From Nematostella vectensis (Eukaryota; Cnidaria; Anthozoa; Actiniaria; Edwardsiidae), in assembly GCF_932526225.1 (NCBI RefSeq), contig NC_064034.1:2838001-2902000 (forward strand): a DNA stretch of 64,000 nucleotides. Reading direction: 5' to 3'. The notes below the pieces were generated by a model. That model was not told the DNA's origin. It searched no databases and saw only the letters and a list, made by a program, of their open reading frames with translations. Both the position numbers and the translations under genes were made by a program. Position 1 is the stretch's first letter. The number at the start of each line of letters is the position of its first letter. This document shows positions 22,701 through 34,100 of the stretch, piece by piece.

Positions 22701-25700
22701 TCTCATGAGTGTGTGTGGCCTAATGTGTTAGCGCGTCAGCGTATGGAGCCTCTCACCACAGGTGGCCCAGTGTGCTAGCGCGTGAGTTTATTGGGCCTCT
22801 CACCACAGGTGGCCCAGTGTGCTAGCGCGTGAGTGTATGGGCCTCTCACCACAGGTGGCCCAGTGTGCTAGCGCGTGAGTGTATGGGCCTCTTACCACAG
22901 GTGGTCCAGGGTGTTAGCGCGTGAGTTTATTGGGCCTCTCACCACAGGTGGCCCAGTGTGCTAGCGCGTGAGTGTATGGGCCTCTTACCACAGGTGGCCC
23001 AGTGTGCTAGCGCGTGAGTTTATTGGGCCTCTCATCACAGGTGGCCTAGTGTGCTAGCGCGTGAGTGTATGGGCCTCTCACCACAGGTGGCCCAGTGTGC
23101 TAGCGCGTGAGTTTATTGGGCCTCTCACCACAGGTGGTCCAGGGTGTTAGCGCGTGAGTGTATGGGGCCTCTCAGCACAGTTTTATCAATCACGTCCATT
23201 ATACTACCTACTTTACTCCTATCCGCGTATCTAGGTTGTTACATAGTATTCACCCTTTTTCTCCATTAATATTCACGTGACAAACGCCCTTGTCACAGCT
23301 GAACATCAAGACGTCAGCCTGCTTTGAGTAGGAGAAGATGGTCTGCGGTCGCTTTGTGGTGGTGTTTAACCAAAAGCACGCAGAAAAGTTGGAAAAGCTT
23401 ACATCAATAGTGGTGTAGCTTGATGTCTCGTTCTCTCCAAACTCAATATCAAAAAGGGAAGCATCAGCTACACGAGAAGAATAAAAGAATAGAGGTGAAA
23501 ATGATGTCCATGATAAATGATATTGATTCTTTCTCATATAAGAAGACAAAGCTCAGGTACCGTGAATTTATGTTGACGTGTGTGTGATGCGATGCGACGC
23601 GTGACGTGCGGTGATGTGACGTGACGTTTGATGATGTGATGCGACGTCATGCGTGATGTGATGTGATGAAATGCGACGTCATGCCTGATGTGATGTGATG
23701 CGACGCGATTTCATGCGTGACGTGTGAAGTGATGCGATGTGACGTTAGGTGATGTGACGTGACGTTTGGTGATGTGATGTGATGTGATGTCATGCGTGAT
23801 GTGATGTGATGCGACCCGACGCGACGTCATGCGTGACGTGTGCTGCTGTGATGTGATGCGACGTGAAGCGGGTGATATGACGTGCTGTGACGTGCTGTGA
23901 CGTGATGTGATGCGATGTGATGCGACGCGTGAAGTGTTTTGATGTGACGTAACGTTTGGTGATATGATAGGACGTGACGTGTGCTGATGTGGCGTGACGT
24001 GACGTGTGCTGATGTGGCGTGACGTGATGTGATGCGATGTGATGTCACCTTTCCACTGTTGACATTGTTGCCCCTCGTTATCTGGTTGGCAGAGACACTG
24101 GTACTCGTCTTCGTCATGGCAAGATCTAACGCAGGCCCCCCCATGGAGACATGGGGAGGATGCGCACGCATCTGGTATCTGAAAGAAAGAGATCTTCGCA
24201 TATCATCAAGTTCAAATCGCCATTAGGCGTTCCCGTACCTTTTAAAGGACGGCAAAAATACCATAATCAAGACGATGCCATAAAGAGGAAGCGTCAAAAT
24301 ATTTTAGGCCACCTTGACTGCTTTGTGAGGTAACCGATTGAAAACCAAGAGGATTCGAGAGCGTATTACTTATTTTGTCACAAGCTCACTTAGCCAGTCA
24401 GCAAGACAAAACAATTCTCAGAGCAAGACGAAGCCATCCTATTTACAGAGTTCGTGTCTTTCGCGCTGTGATAAAAATTCGCATGCTAATTAGCTCCCTT
24501 TATAAAAAGATGTGTACCATAAATGATCTAATAAACGCCCCCTATCTAAAGAACGCCTCCTATACATTGAGCGCCCACCCTAAGCTTACAAGTTTGTTTT
24601 GAACGCCTTTCTCCCATTGCCTTCTTGCTTAATCTTTAAGCGAGTAACGTCTTGCTCAATTTCACGCAGGCTATAATTGGACGTGATTCTGACCGTAATT
24701 AAAACCCCACCACACTTTGGTCTGTTATATTGTTAGTTTATAATGAACACCCCTCACTAATAAATGCCTCCTATCTAATGAACGCCCCCTCGGACCAGCG
24801 AAATTTAAATAACGCCCCCGGCGTTTATTAGATCATTCTACGGTATTGGTGGCCACACCGTCGCGCACTGTAAAAGAAGCTGACAAAATATTTTTGCCAT
24901 CGACGGATAAATCTTGCACACAGATACATTATAAAATGTGCTCTTACGCTTGTAGATGGTCCGTAATAAGTGAATCCCGTTCGTTCTTGAAGCGGTGCGC
25001 TTGCGTCTGCTGATTGGCTGTTTAACTCGCATCGGTGTTTACTACCACCTTCTGATTGGTAGTTGAATGACTGGCATTTTCTATTACCGATGCACAATAA
25101 TGCACAATCAGCGTTCAAGTTAACTGAATGAGCGGAGACCACATGACCGGCAAGGGATTTTCCTGCGTGAAAAATAGTAAAATCACAATCGCGATTATAT
25201 TACCTATAATGATTTTTAGAATGTTAAAATGGTGCTCCCATGCTTCGCAACTATGATACTTCATGTCATTGGTCTATGGGATACTGGAACGAGCGAATCT
25301 TAAACGTTCCACAAGGGTGCAGCCCCTGGACTAACATAACCAACCCATACCCCCAATATCATATCCTCACATTTCAGCCAGCTCACCGCCCCAGGAAAAT
25401 AGTAGTACAGGAGATAATACGAAAATGGACTGTCATCGAAGACGCAAGGAGCATTCCATTCTTTTCTAAAACTAAAGTACAGAACAGCTGGTAGAATTGG
25501 CTTTTCAAAGAGCAGTGCTTGTAATGCCAGTTCGCTGAAGTATTAGCAGTAAAATAAGGGAGAGGGGAGCGAAGCCAGAAAAGAAGGGAACAATACCTCA
25601 AAGTTTCTGAACAAAGGAGACCGAAGTCCTCCGCTAAAACAATACATACAAATTTACCTTTAATAACGATATCAAAATTCGCATTTTGCTTCTTTTCAAA

Positions 25701-25808
25701 GCGACAAATAGGACTCGGCTGAGATAGTATTGCAGTGGTCGCCATAAGGAAGCTCATGAAACAAGCCAACAGACACACGCCACCGAGATGGCGTCTAGAT
25801 GGGCCCAT
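10710..25808 (-). CDS. Secreted PAN-EGF-(pentraxin/LamG)x3 protein, 11 exons, ~860 aa, two frameshifts
   Basis: Exons (5' to 3' of the gene): 25658-25808, 24948-25162, 24049-24178, 23254-23467, 17290-17682, 16884-17091, 16247-16642, 15618-15861, 11837-12024, 11143-11349, 10710-10948. Exon 1 is a signal peptide ([17 protein letters not shown] core). Exon 2 is a PAN/apple domain ([17 protein letters not shown]). Exon 3 is an EGF domain ([12 protein letters not shown]...YQCLC). Exons 4-5, 6-7 and 8-10 encode three pentraxin-type LamG domains, each opening phase 1 and split in phase 2, e.g. [10 protein letters not shown] and [10 protein letters not shown]. Exon 11 is a Cys/Tyr-rich C-terminus I do not recognise. 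Modular phases indicate growth by exon-pair duplication. Exon 5 (A9 run, 17401-17409 on the plus strand) and exon 7 (between 16327 and 16475) each need one base fewer to read through to the conserved domain ends ([14 protein letters not shown]); with both, the total is 861 codons. Either base-calling errors or early decay. Likely extracellular adhesion or immune recognition. Confidence 0.85.
12438..13634. mobile_element. TTAA-flanked non-autonomous DNA transposon, 1197 bp
   Basis: The ends are GGGTGTACTGACA...TGTCAGTACACCC, flanked directly by TTAA at 12434-12437 and 13635-13638; the match continues imperfectly (GTGTTGCT / CTGTTGCT). TTAA target duplication is the hallmark of the piggyBac superfamily. 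No transposase frame is present. It lies in intron 8 of the LamG gene and contains a separate long foldback (12498-12750). Confidence 0.7.
12498..12750. repeat. Foldback structure with ~110-bp arms inside the TTAA element
   Basis: The left arm (12498-12609: ATACAGTCG...GGTTGTCATCAACCGGC...GCATATATTAGCCAC) is mirrored by the right arm (12638-12750), with a loop of about 28 bp and a small mismatch block. Transcribed from either strand it would form a long hairpin RNA. Confidence 0.85.
14820..15470. repeat. Degenerate ~130-150-bp tandem repeat
   Basis: The phrase ACAACCAAACTTGGTAGGTG, followed by TCATGTATGTGTCAAGGG and a CGTGACGTCATC block, recurs with divergence near 14837, 14960, 15120, 15260 and 15370. 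A further copy abuts the TTAA element at 13650. It lies in intron 8 of the LamG gene. The recurring TGACGTCA is a palindrome of CRE type, probably incidental. Confidence 0.65.
17755..18055. repeat. 51-bp minisatellite, left half
   Basis: The unit GGGGCCTCTCACCACAGGTGG...GTTAGCGCGGCAGCGTAT repeats at 51-bp spacing about 5.5 times. The same repeat resumes at 22483 after the Polinton-like element, showing that the element landed inside one array. Located in intron 4 of the LamG gene. Confidence 0.9.
18056..18345. repeat. Left terminal inverted repeat, with terminal hairpin
   Basis: Matches 22262-22482 in inverse orientation, from the tip to GTGACATTCTTGGAATTTTA, apart from an A/T-rich stretch (18200-18290) that is shorter in the right copy. 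The outer ~65 bp is itself palindromic: GTTCTGGCGCATTTAA is followed by ATTAAATGCGCTAGAACC, so a single strand would fold back on itself at the tip. Confidence 0.85.
18912..19442 (-). CDS. Uncharacterised 176-aa frame inside the Polinton-like element
   Basis: Open from ATG 19442 to a stop at 18912. It has a reasonably protein-like composition (acidic, with W residues clustered at the C-terminus, [12 protein letters not shown]) and no obvious membrane segment. I cannot assign it to a known Polinton protein. Position between the left TIR and the polymerase, in the opposite orientation, is compatible with an element gene. It may also be truncated. Confidence 0.4.
   Translation of the reverse strand: MLTPMGVFFNKCDRGWRGGYEWYRDEIADILECVDGTDWEAGVLRGLGEIVRDAEVLGLGREQISVLVRYPTEVAGSMGVRPEALDVDGRISGAIETIACWDGANYGYLSSEGLKSPIDILYSSKHKLGVERERAYKSLDALKENVISREAALRSGDWRDWGDWDNGREQFEEELC
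19894..20430. repeat. ~95-120-bp tandem repeat upstream of the polymerase remnant
   Basis: Five copies carry the self-complementary core CCATGGCCATGG, then GGGCTATGTGGCAAATGGTGG, GGATATGGTG runs and AAGTAAGGGGGAGGGG. The last copy runs straight into the polymerase coding sequence at about 20427 (TGGTGGAGGACGAG), marking the point where the polymerase N-terminus was lost. Confidence 0.85.
20427..22054 (+). pseudogene. Protein-primed family B DNA polymerase remnant (Polinton type)
   Basis: Fragments lie in several frames: 20427-20915, 21023-21457, 21489-about 21620, then on to 22054. The first starts at the end of the exonuclease domain ([16 protein letters not shown], Exo III type). Palm motifs follow: the [11 protein letters not shown] region (motif A side), [14 protein letters not shown] (motif B) and FTDTDSL (motif C, the catalytic aspartates). 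The exonuclease N-terminus is absent and stops or shifts occur near 20913, 21455 and 21620-21790, so no active enzyme is encoded. The family replicates linear DNA from a terminal protein. Described only as a relic. Confidence 0.85.
22262..22482. repeat. Right terminal inverted repeat, with terminal hairpin
   Basis: Inverse counterpart of 18056-18345. It includes the same internal palindrome (CTAGCGCATTTAATTTAAATGCGCC) and ends next to the CTCTCA target duplication. Confidence 0.85.
22483..23180. repeat. Minisatellite, right half, more diverged
   Basis: Resumes the CTCTCACCACAGGTGGCCCAGTGTG...TTAGCGCG unit of 17755-18055 but with shorter, variable units (about 40-51 bp) and more substitutions, alternating between GAGTTTATTGGGCC and GAGTGTATGGGCC types. 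Confidence 0.9.
23570..24040. repeat. GTGATG/GTGACG low-complexity tract
   Basis: About 470 bp of interleaved GTGATG, GCGACG and GTGACG words with no fixed period, rich in CpG. It fills the intron between the EGF exon and the first LamG exon and ends nine bases before the EGF exon boundary. Confidence 0.85.
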
Positions 25809-28193
25809 CTGCTAGACGTGAAAGAATAGTTAAAGGTTAGTGTGTTTGGAGGGGGGGGATAAGCCCAATCCTTCAAAATTATTACAATTAAACTATGCTA
25901 TGCCAAATCGAAACACAACAGAGGCCACGAAAAATACAATTTAATAATGTGCGACGCTTCTTCTATTCAGCCCACGGGCCTGATTGGGGATGACTATTAA
26001 CGATTGGGCAAACTTGCTATAGTAGTTAGTTGTAAAATTTAACTTGCGGAAGTTTTTGTTAAAGGCGGGTAACACTCGCAAAGTTTTTAGAAAGAAAAAA
26101 GGAGAGAATAGTGCTAGAGTGTATGATCCAGGTGTAAAAAACTATAGAATATACAATAATGAAAATAATAAAATCAATCAAAAAGATATATACTTACAAT
26201 AGCTGCCACCTCTCGCTTGAAAACTTTACTGGCTACGCTAGTCAAACAAGGCGATCATTGCGAATTAATTTCCAGCTTGGTTAATAAAGATTTATTTGTA
26301 CTTTCACAGAAGTCACATTCTCACGGCTGGATGCAAATTCTTAATAATTCAAAAACAAGGATTATAATGACGTCGGTGGATACACGGGTGAAGTGAAAAA
26401 AACAAGTCGTCATCTATTATTTATCATTACTTTGTTCCAGGAGCTAAACCTTTCGATCTCTTGTAAGATTTTAAAGGGAGCTTTTAAAGAAGAAATGATT
26501 CTAGGAGACTTGTTTAGACGAACTGGTGCACGCAATGTTACCTCCCTTGAGCTGTTACCCCGAAGCTTTTCTGGACTACGACATACGTGATGTTTACAAT
26601 GTTGCTAATAACTACAAAATTTGCTCTCCGCTACTGCGCATGGCATGCTTATGGTAATAACTTCTGCAAGCCGGCGCTTGAGCTGGGGTTCTACTTTGGA
26701 TAAGACTTATATATTAAATATTTTATTAGATTTAACCTTGTGAATAAGTCTATAATTAAACAATAAACGTTGCAAAGAACTTATCCATTTATTTATAAAA
26801 CAGGTTTGTTTCGCTGATAGAGCTCAGAACGACAGCGAAACATTGTCGTTAAATTCAAAACTCCACTTAGGGAAAGTTCATTTATTATACCGGGGGGGGG
26901 GGGGGGGGGGGGGGGGCGTGAGGATACTGTTGGGGGGGGGGGGGGGGGCTAGAGAAAGTGTTTCGATTTTAAAAGGGGGGGTCACTGATTCCCTTGGGTG
27001 TTGTCTCTAGGTGTTGTCTCTTAAACCAAGACTTCTTGGTTTAACTTGTCTCCGTTTGGGGGCAGTTTTTTGGCATGCACAATCCAGGAGTCCAGGATAC
27101 ATATTAAACCACGTTTAATCTAATGTAAACCTGTATACACCCTATACAAATTTTTTTCATGGTTTCCGTTATATAATATTATAAAGTACTTATTTCCATA
27201 TCTAAAATATTAAAAAAAAAACGCTCATATCTGATTCGCTGTCTTCCTCGCTTTCTTTCTTTTCTTTTCTTGTGCTGCGCTTTTCTTGCAAGGAGAAGAT
27301 CGAAAAGCCTTTTTGCTTCTTTTACGTCATCTATAGCATCAACCATTTTCAGGTTGCAACCTGGAGTTAGTTGCATCTTTGAGAAATTGAGTGCCTTGGA
27401 GTTAGTTGCATCTTTGAGAAATTGAGTGCCTTCACTTTTTCTGAATTCAGCCAATTCCTTCCCCTTCCATTTTCTGCCAAGCACGCAGCTAATCTCTTGA
27501 TCGCATTCCTTTGACATTGTCATTGCCGTTCGATCCTTTGCTCCTTCTTTCTACGGTTTTCGGGAGGGGGGGGGGTGGGTGGGGCTGGCACCGGAATTAT
27601 GGGGGAAGCATAAAGGATCATGCGATATTTTTACTCCTAAAGGGGGGGTCAACTTATTTTATCCCTTACATTGTCAATTTCTAGGTGTATTGTATACAGT
27701 ACATTTCCAAAAGTTTTAAAATACTTTGCTATTTTTGCAAAACAAATTGGATTGTTTACAAAGTCTTTACATACACTTAGAATTGTGCAATGTCATGCAG
27801 TACAGTTCTCGGCTAACCATCCACAAACTGATGGCAGAGACGTCCATCTCGATATAACAACCTTTCTTGCTCCCGTTCTAACATTACTGGCAAACATGTG
27901 GAGTGACGTTTAAGTGAACTGGTACTTGGCACATAATGGGAGTAACATAATACTGATGATATTCCTGGTTTTTTTTTTTTTACACATTTTGCATTCTTTG
28001 CCAGCCAAACAAGGGAGTTGGCTTCTGTAAATAAAACAACTTATGGAAACCACAGGAAACCCGGGTAGGAAAACCTCGTACTAGACTGTTTTCCCCAAGT
28101 TCAAAGTTCAATTTAAGCATTCTCTCGTGTGACTGATAAAAAGGACGATTGTAGAAGGGGATTATCTCTATTGCAAGTCGTTGAATATCAAAT
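25809..28193. other. Intergenic between the LamG gene and TBC1D22 gene
   Basis: Contains the 5' flank of the LamG gene, two long G-runs (26892-26918, 26933-26949), another at 27567-27580 and a 35-bp direct duplication (27366-27435). A 114-codon minus-strand frame (27179-27523) crosses this duplication; it is lysine/arginine rich and I found no family or flanking splice signals for it. No supported gene. Confidence 0.6.
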
Positions 28194-31100
28194 CTACTTG
28201 CTTTGCAAATGTTTGGGTGCATCAGCAAACATGTATTTGAGCCGAAAAGCCTCCGCTAGCAACAGATTTACATCCTCGTCTGTCCAGTTGTCAGTTGGCA
28301 GGTTTTGCAGCAAAACCATTAAATACTAGAAGAAACAAATAGATTATTTGTTAGAAATGAACTTACATGGAGGATTAAGACATGTTCTCTTTCAAATATG
28401 ACAAAGTATAAAGCTGACCAGGTTACACAGTCCCACACAATCATCATTTTCAAAATGCATGCAAATAAAGATAAAACAATTTGATGATGATATCCGCCTA
28501 TGACTCCACCACTTAAGCACACACCGTTAACCCTTTATTTGATCTACTTTAGGGGGGGACTCTGTACCTGAAAGTCTGCCTTTGTCATTATTTCCTTAGA
28601 GAAGTTCACTAAAAAGGCAGCACACACGTAAAGATGAAAAGTTGCAAAGCCGTCCTCTTCAGACTGCAATTCACACAACAAACAACATGTTATTGAAAGC
28701 AAACCACGAAAAAATTAGTTAACGGCCGTTCACACTAGACTAGTATTAAAAAATCATCCACAAGGATGAGAAATAGATCTTTCAATTCTTGAGGGTAACT
28801 ACAAATTAGCCTGTATATATTCATTGCAAGCCAAGTCGTACAGCAGTATTGCCTGGCAATGTTGGAGTATACCCTTGCTCCTACAATACGTATGTACCAG
28901 GTATGTGTCCCAAAGACGGATGGTGCTGCGAAGGGGCATCTCCCTCATCAACAGATTGTTCATCCAGCGGAAAGAAAACTGTAAGTACTCCACGTTGTGC
29001 TCAGCAAGGTGTTTGTGAAGAGGCTCTGCAATAGAAAAATATACTTAGTATGACCCGGGCCCTCACCGACCATCAAAAGTGTGAGAATTATTGCACCCCA
29101 GAGACAAAGCAAGACAATAGAAAGTGCCCCCCCCCCTTGTGTTTGTTCTAGCACCATGTTTTCACAGCACCCTAGTGTACAGGGTCCCTGAGTATCAACC
29201 TTTCCTTGTTATACATCATTGTTTCTTTTATTTTTGTTTGGTGAAAGGATATATCATTTATGTATATTAGAGCAACCATTCACAGTGTACATACCATCTA
29301 TTCTTTGTACAAGTTCTCTTAAAGCATTCACTTTTTTCTGGATTCCTGGTTGTGCAAATGTGTAATTGTCCTAGAATGAAACCCGAACCCACAAGTAAGT
29401 ACCTACTGTATATTAGAGCATTGCTATCATTATCAACTGCAATGCATTCTCTAGCACTACACGGATTTGTAATACAACTATGGTGCTTTCAAGCCCTCAT
29501 TGGTTGATTGTTTGTAAATGCCCAAACAGGTCATGTAGAAGCTATCAAAAGATTTCACTCCATTTGATTGATGCACCACAGACAAAACAATGGGAAACAA
29601 AAAAAAAGGACGGGAATACAATAGAACAATGAGGTAATCCAGCCAATCCTGTTTACAGCCTTACAAGCGGGGTTCTTTACTTTTCCCCAATACACCCTGT
29701 AGTTGATGTACGTTTATCCAGTCTCTTCCTTGGGTCCAAGGATGGATGGTCCAAGTTCCTGTATGCCCTGTGCACTGGGTCAGTAAGAGTTCAAACAGTT
29801 TTCTGGCGGTGAACAATCCAAGAGTGCTTACAGTACCTGTATGCCATCAAGAAGTTTACTCATACACCAAAAACTATCAGCTTCTATGGTATCAAGAATG
29901 TCTTGAGATAAACTTTGAACATCATAATTTTCTAGGTCGCCATCTAGAAAGGTAAAGAAGACGTATAGCTGAGAATAGCACAAAGTCAATCTAACCAAAA
30001 GAACAATACAACAATCATCATATTTTGATTGACTATGCTCTATTCCAAAAAAAATATATATGGATTTCGGATTCTGAGACTACACAACAACAATTTCAGC
30101 TGTTAATAACCCTTTTAACAACATTAGCATAAAGTCATGGTGATTTATTTGAAAGACATCTCTTACCAGCATAGGCTGACAAGAAGACAACAAAGAACGG
30201 AGTGACCAGATCGTTCATTCCCTGCACATAGCCACTTGCAGGATGGCGGATGGCCCAGATGTAGAGGATCCTCTCGAAAATCTATTGACAAACAACTACA
30301 ATGTTACACAATTAACAATCACCTGATAATCAGTTTACTATTCTTTTCATAATAAAAGAAGTTAAAAGGACATGAAAGGTACACTGCATTTTACGAACCT
30401 CTTGGACCAATATTTGTTGAAATAACGGTATTAATGGGTTCATTCTTGGTATATCAATATGAATCTGTAAAGAAAAAAGAAATAGTGTTGGGTGGTATAT
30501 CAATATGAATCTGTAAAGAAAAAAGAAATAGTGTTGTCAAGAAACTACAGTTGAGGATTGTTTATTATACAGACACACTTTAGTTATCAATTAAATCATT
30601 AGAGACCTGTAAAGATCGGTACTGTCTAGCTTTTTGACAGATTTTGCATAACTAAAGCACAGTAATGGCAGCTTTTATTGTCAAAAGAGTTACATATCTT
30701 TTGTCAAGTTCACCTTATTCAAAACTTTTGTCAAGTTCACCTTATTCAATGGCCTTTATACCAGGTCTTACCTGTCTAAATGTATCTGTATATATCTCTT
30801 CATATCTGGTAGGGTAATATTGCTTCACAAAATTATGATATTCCTCTCTCTTGCGATCTAATGTTGCTTGACGTCTGTCAATATTGGCAGGCAAATATCC
30901 CTAAGAATAGAACATCAAACTGTCAATACAGACTTACTGTTATTATCTCTGGGGTATCCTAAAATAAACTCCTCCTTAGTATACTGTAAGCACCTTGCCT
31001 AAAACATGAGTACCAAAAAAATGAAATATACCAAACAATTATAGTACATATATATACATTTATATCCCAGTGATGGGTTTTCACATGTGCTCATTGGCCA

Positions 31101-34100
31101 AAACAGGTCCACATTTTTACAGGACAAAAATCAGGCGAACAATAAGAAATCAGTCTAGGTGTAAATCCATCAGGTTGAAATGCAAGTTTTGAGCTTGTAC
31201 TGTAGCTTTTGTTCTAATGAAAGAAGATACTTTTCACATTTTCAGTGTTACTGGGATATAAAATAAAAAAAACTTTCTTTGGCTCACTGGGATATTGGAG
31301 GATAATGTCCGCAGATGAGAAATGGTCCTCAAAATTTCACAGTATTTTTTGTACCATTCCTCATCCTTGGACATTATCCGCCGATATCCCAGCAGCCAGA
31401 AGGGGTTCACTTACTAAATAACATCACATAACTTACTGAGAGCAGTTGCCAAGTTGTTGGCCTGACAGCCATTGGAATGCCTGACCAACTGAGCTTCCTT
31501 ATAGCCTCTGGTGACGAAAAAATATAAATATGCAACACAGAGCATGTGATACTTGATTGGTCGACAATCCAAGGGCACTGTTCCACAGTTTTTTTGTGCT
31601 ATTTTAGTAGTCAATAATTTAATTGAAAAAAAAAAGTACACCTGTCAGGGTGTTTCCCATGAAAAAAGATTCTGGAACTTTGTTAAAAACGTAGCAAAAG
31701 AAAAGGGTACAATGTGCATGCACCTTAGAGAAATCCATTTTATGGCATCTTTGTCACATACTGTAAACATTTTCTGGGGGGTTTAAAGCCCCATTGGCAA
31801 CCGAAGCGATTGTTGTTTTGAAATAGCGCCATTGTCTTGCAAGCGATTTGATTGGAGGACTATAATACACATAATCATTCCCTACAGACATTCAGGGTGC
31901 TTGTTTCTTCGTGTTTTCGCCGGTGAAGAAAGCTTTTCAGCCACTGTTCCCACAGTATTTAGGAAGACAAGAACATAACGTAACAAAGAAACGACCAAGC
32001 AATGCGTGCTTCAGGATAAGGATCATTGACAAATTAAGATTGATGTCATCGGGAAAGATATTGGTCTATTCCACGCAATCACTCAAACTCAAAACTATTC
32101 TTTGTTTTATCACTGATAAGTACTATAACATGTATTTAAAACTCTAGGTTAATAACCATAAAGCAAGAAGTCGAGGAGAATATATGCCAAACACACAGGA
32201 AGTATATATTTCATTGCTACGATTTGCAAATTCGACTCACGGCAAAAATTCCACATTTTGTTTGTTCCTTTTGCATTTTCAGGGTTGCATCGAGGCTCAC
32301 CTTTGAATCGATCTGATCACCTTTGAATCGATCTGAATTGATCTCGATCTGATGTAAGCTTGGTTTCTTATGGGCCTTTAAACACCCCAAACCCTCCCAC
32401 AAGAGCCACTACTAATAATATATGCATAATGGAAGAATAACAACTATATAATTTTTTTTCCATCAAACTCACCAAGGTCAGTGTTAGGTCCAGCTAAAAG
32501 CTTGCCAAACTTTTCAAGCTTGTATATTTCCTGTTCCTGGAATTCCAGGCGAACTGATCGTATTGGGGATGGGGGTCTGGGTGCTTGGATGGAAGGTAAT
32601 GGGGGGGTTGTCTGCTGGGCTGCCTTGCTCCCATGTGACTGGTGTTTGTGCCGTGCTAATAAGCAAAATAAAAAGTCCAGCAGTTTTCCATAGGACACAG
32701 CTCAATCACAAATCCGTCATGAAAGGAGCTCAGTAGCATTAAGCTCCAAGGTAATCTTTGTTATTCTTTTGGTTTTCAGGCTATTACTATAAAAAAATAA
32801 TATTTAATCCTTTTGCATGGTCCCGGTAAAACTTAACTCTTGACGAGCAAACTAAATGCCATACATAGGATAGGCCATTCAAAGGATAGACAGTTTATAT
32901 AGTTCTTTGTTATAAGCTTGTTAAGTCATCTACAAAGAAACGGCAGCAGTGCTTAATAACCAGACCCTTTCAATGCCTTCCTTGGAGATACTGTTGCAGC
33001 TGATCACTTACTGAGGATACTAAGTGGTGAAGGTCTGGACACCTGCTCCTTGGCTTCCTCTCGCTTGCTGGCATTTCCTTGTTTGTGGTGGTACTCTTCT
33101 CGCTTGCTGGCATCTCCTTGTTTGTGGTGGTACTCTTCTCGCTTGCTGGAAATGGCTGGCTGTTGGTGAAGTTCATCTGTGTCCATATCACTGGTGAAAC
33201 CTGCTCTGACATCACCTCCACTGATTGTCCTGACCCTCCCCTCCCCTGCTGTCTGAGACCTCTGGCCTATTTTGATAATGTCATCGTCAGACTCTTCCCA
33301 TGCATCAGCCATCTTGCTGTCAAACTCTTGGAAGGATAATGACTTGAGCTTGCTTTTAAGACTATTAGCTCCAATTGAACTTAAAAGTTAAGAAAAAGAA
33401 ATGTAAAAAAAATCACCTTGCTGATGATAACTTGGAATTACAGCAGGAGATACAGGCCCATACCCAGGGGGGTGCAGGGTGCAAACGCACCCCCCACAAC
33501 GGCCGAAGGTCCACATTCGCTTATCAATAGAGGTGCTATTTGTAGACAAAACTATAAAGCATAAGTTAGATCAGTCTGGTATGTAGCCAAATATGACAAT
33601 AAACATCCTGTGGCAATACAAGAATCCTTTTTGTTGTTCTTTCGGGGGTGTTCAGTTTTTTTGTCAAAGAACTCCCCCCCCTGGATAAATTAGGTCCACT
33701 TTTTCGGATTTCTCACCCCCCCCCCCCCCAAGAGAAATCCTGGGTACGGGCCTGAGATACATCAGCACAAGGTTGGGGTGGTTTGTTGTATGTCAAATGT
33801 CATCAGAGCTACTCTGTTTTTTGGAGGCGTACAAAAACTAACTTCACCCCTGCCCTGATACTGGGTTTTTTTTGCCGTGTCCAACATTCCTACAGTACAC
33901 AGAACAGATAGCCTCTCCATGGCTTGTCTATTTAGTTATAGTAGTTACGCCAGTATGACTACGATTTTTATCCAAAGCTAGTTGTGTTGATCTACTGGAA
34001 ATGTGCAAGCTATACAAAACATATATTAGACAACTTGAAGTTTGGAGTAAATTCTGAAATTTGAAAGTTACTTTGTCGCAACCCTGAGGGGACACAGGAA

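Noticed and set aside
27179-27523. 114-codon basic minus-strand frame between the LamG and TBC1D22 genes
   Set aside because: Contains a 35-bp direct duplication that makes part of the peptide repeat out of frame, lacks recognised domain and convincing splice sites; kept only as a note.
31911-32147. 78-codon frame in TBC1D22 intron 4
   Set aside because: No homology recognised; opposite strand to the gene and A/T rich.
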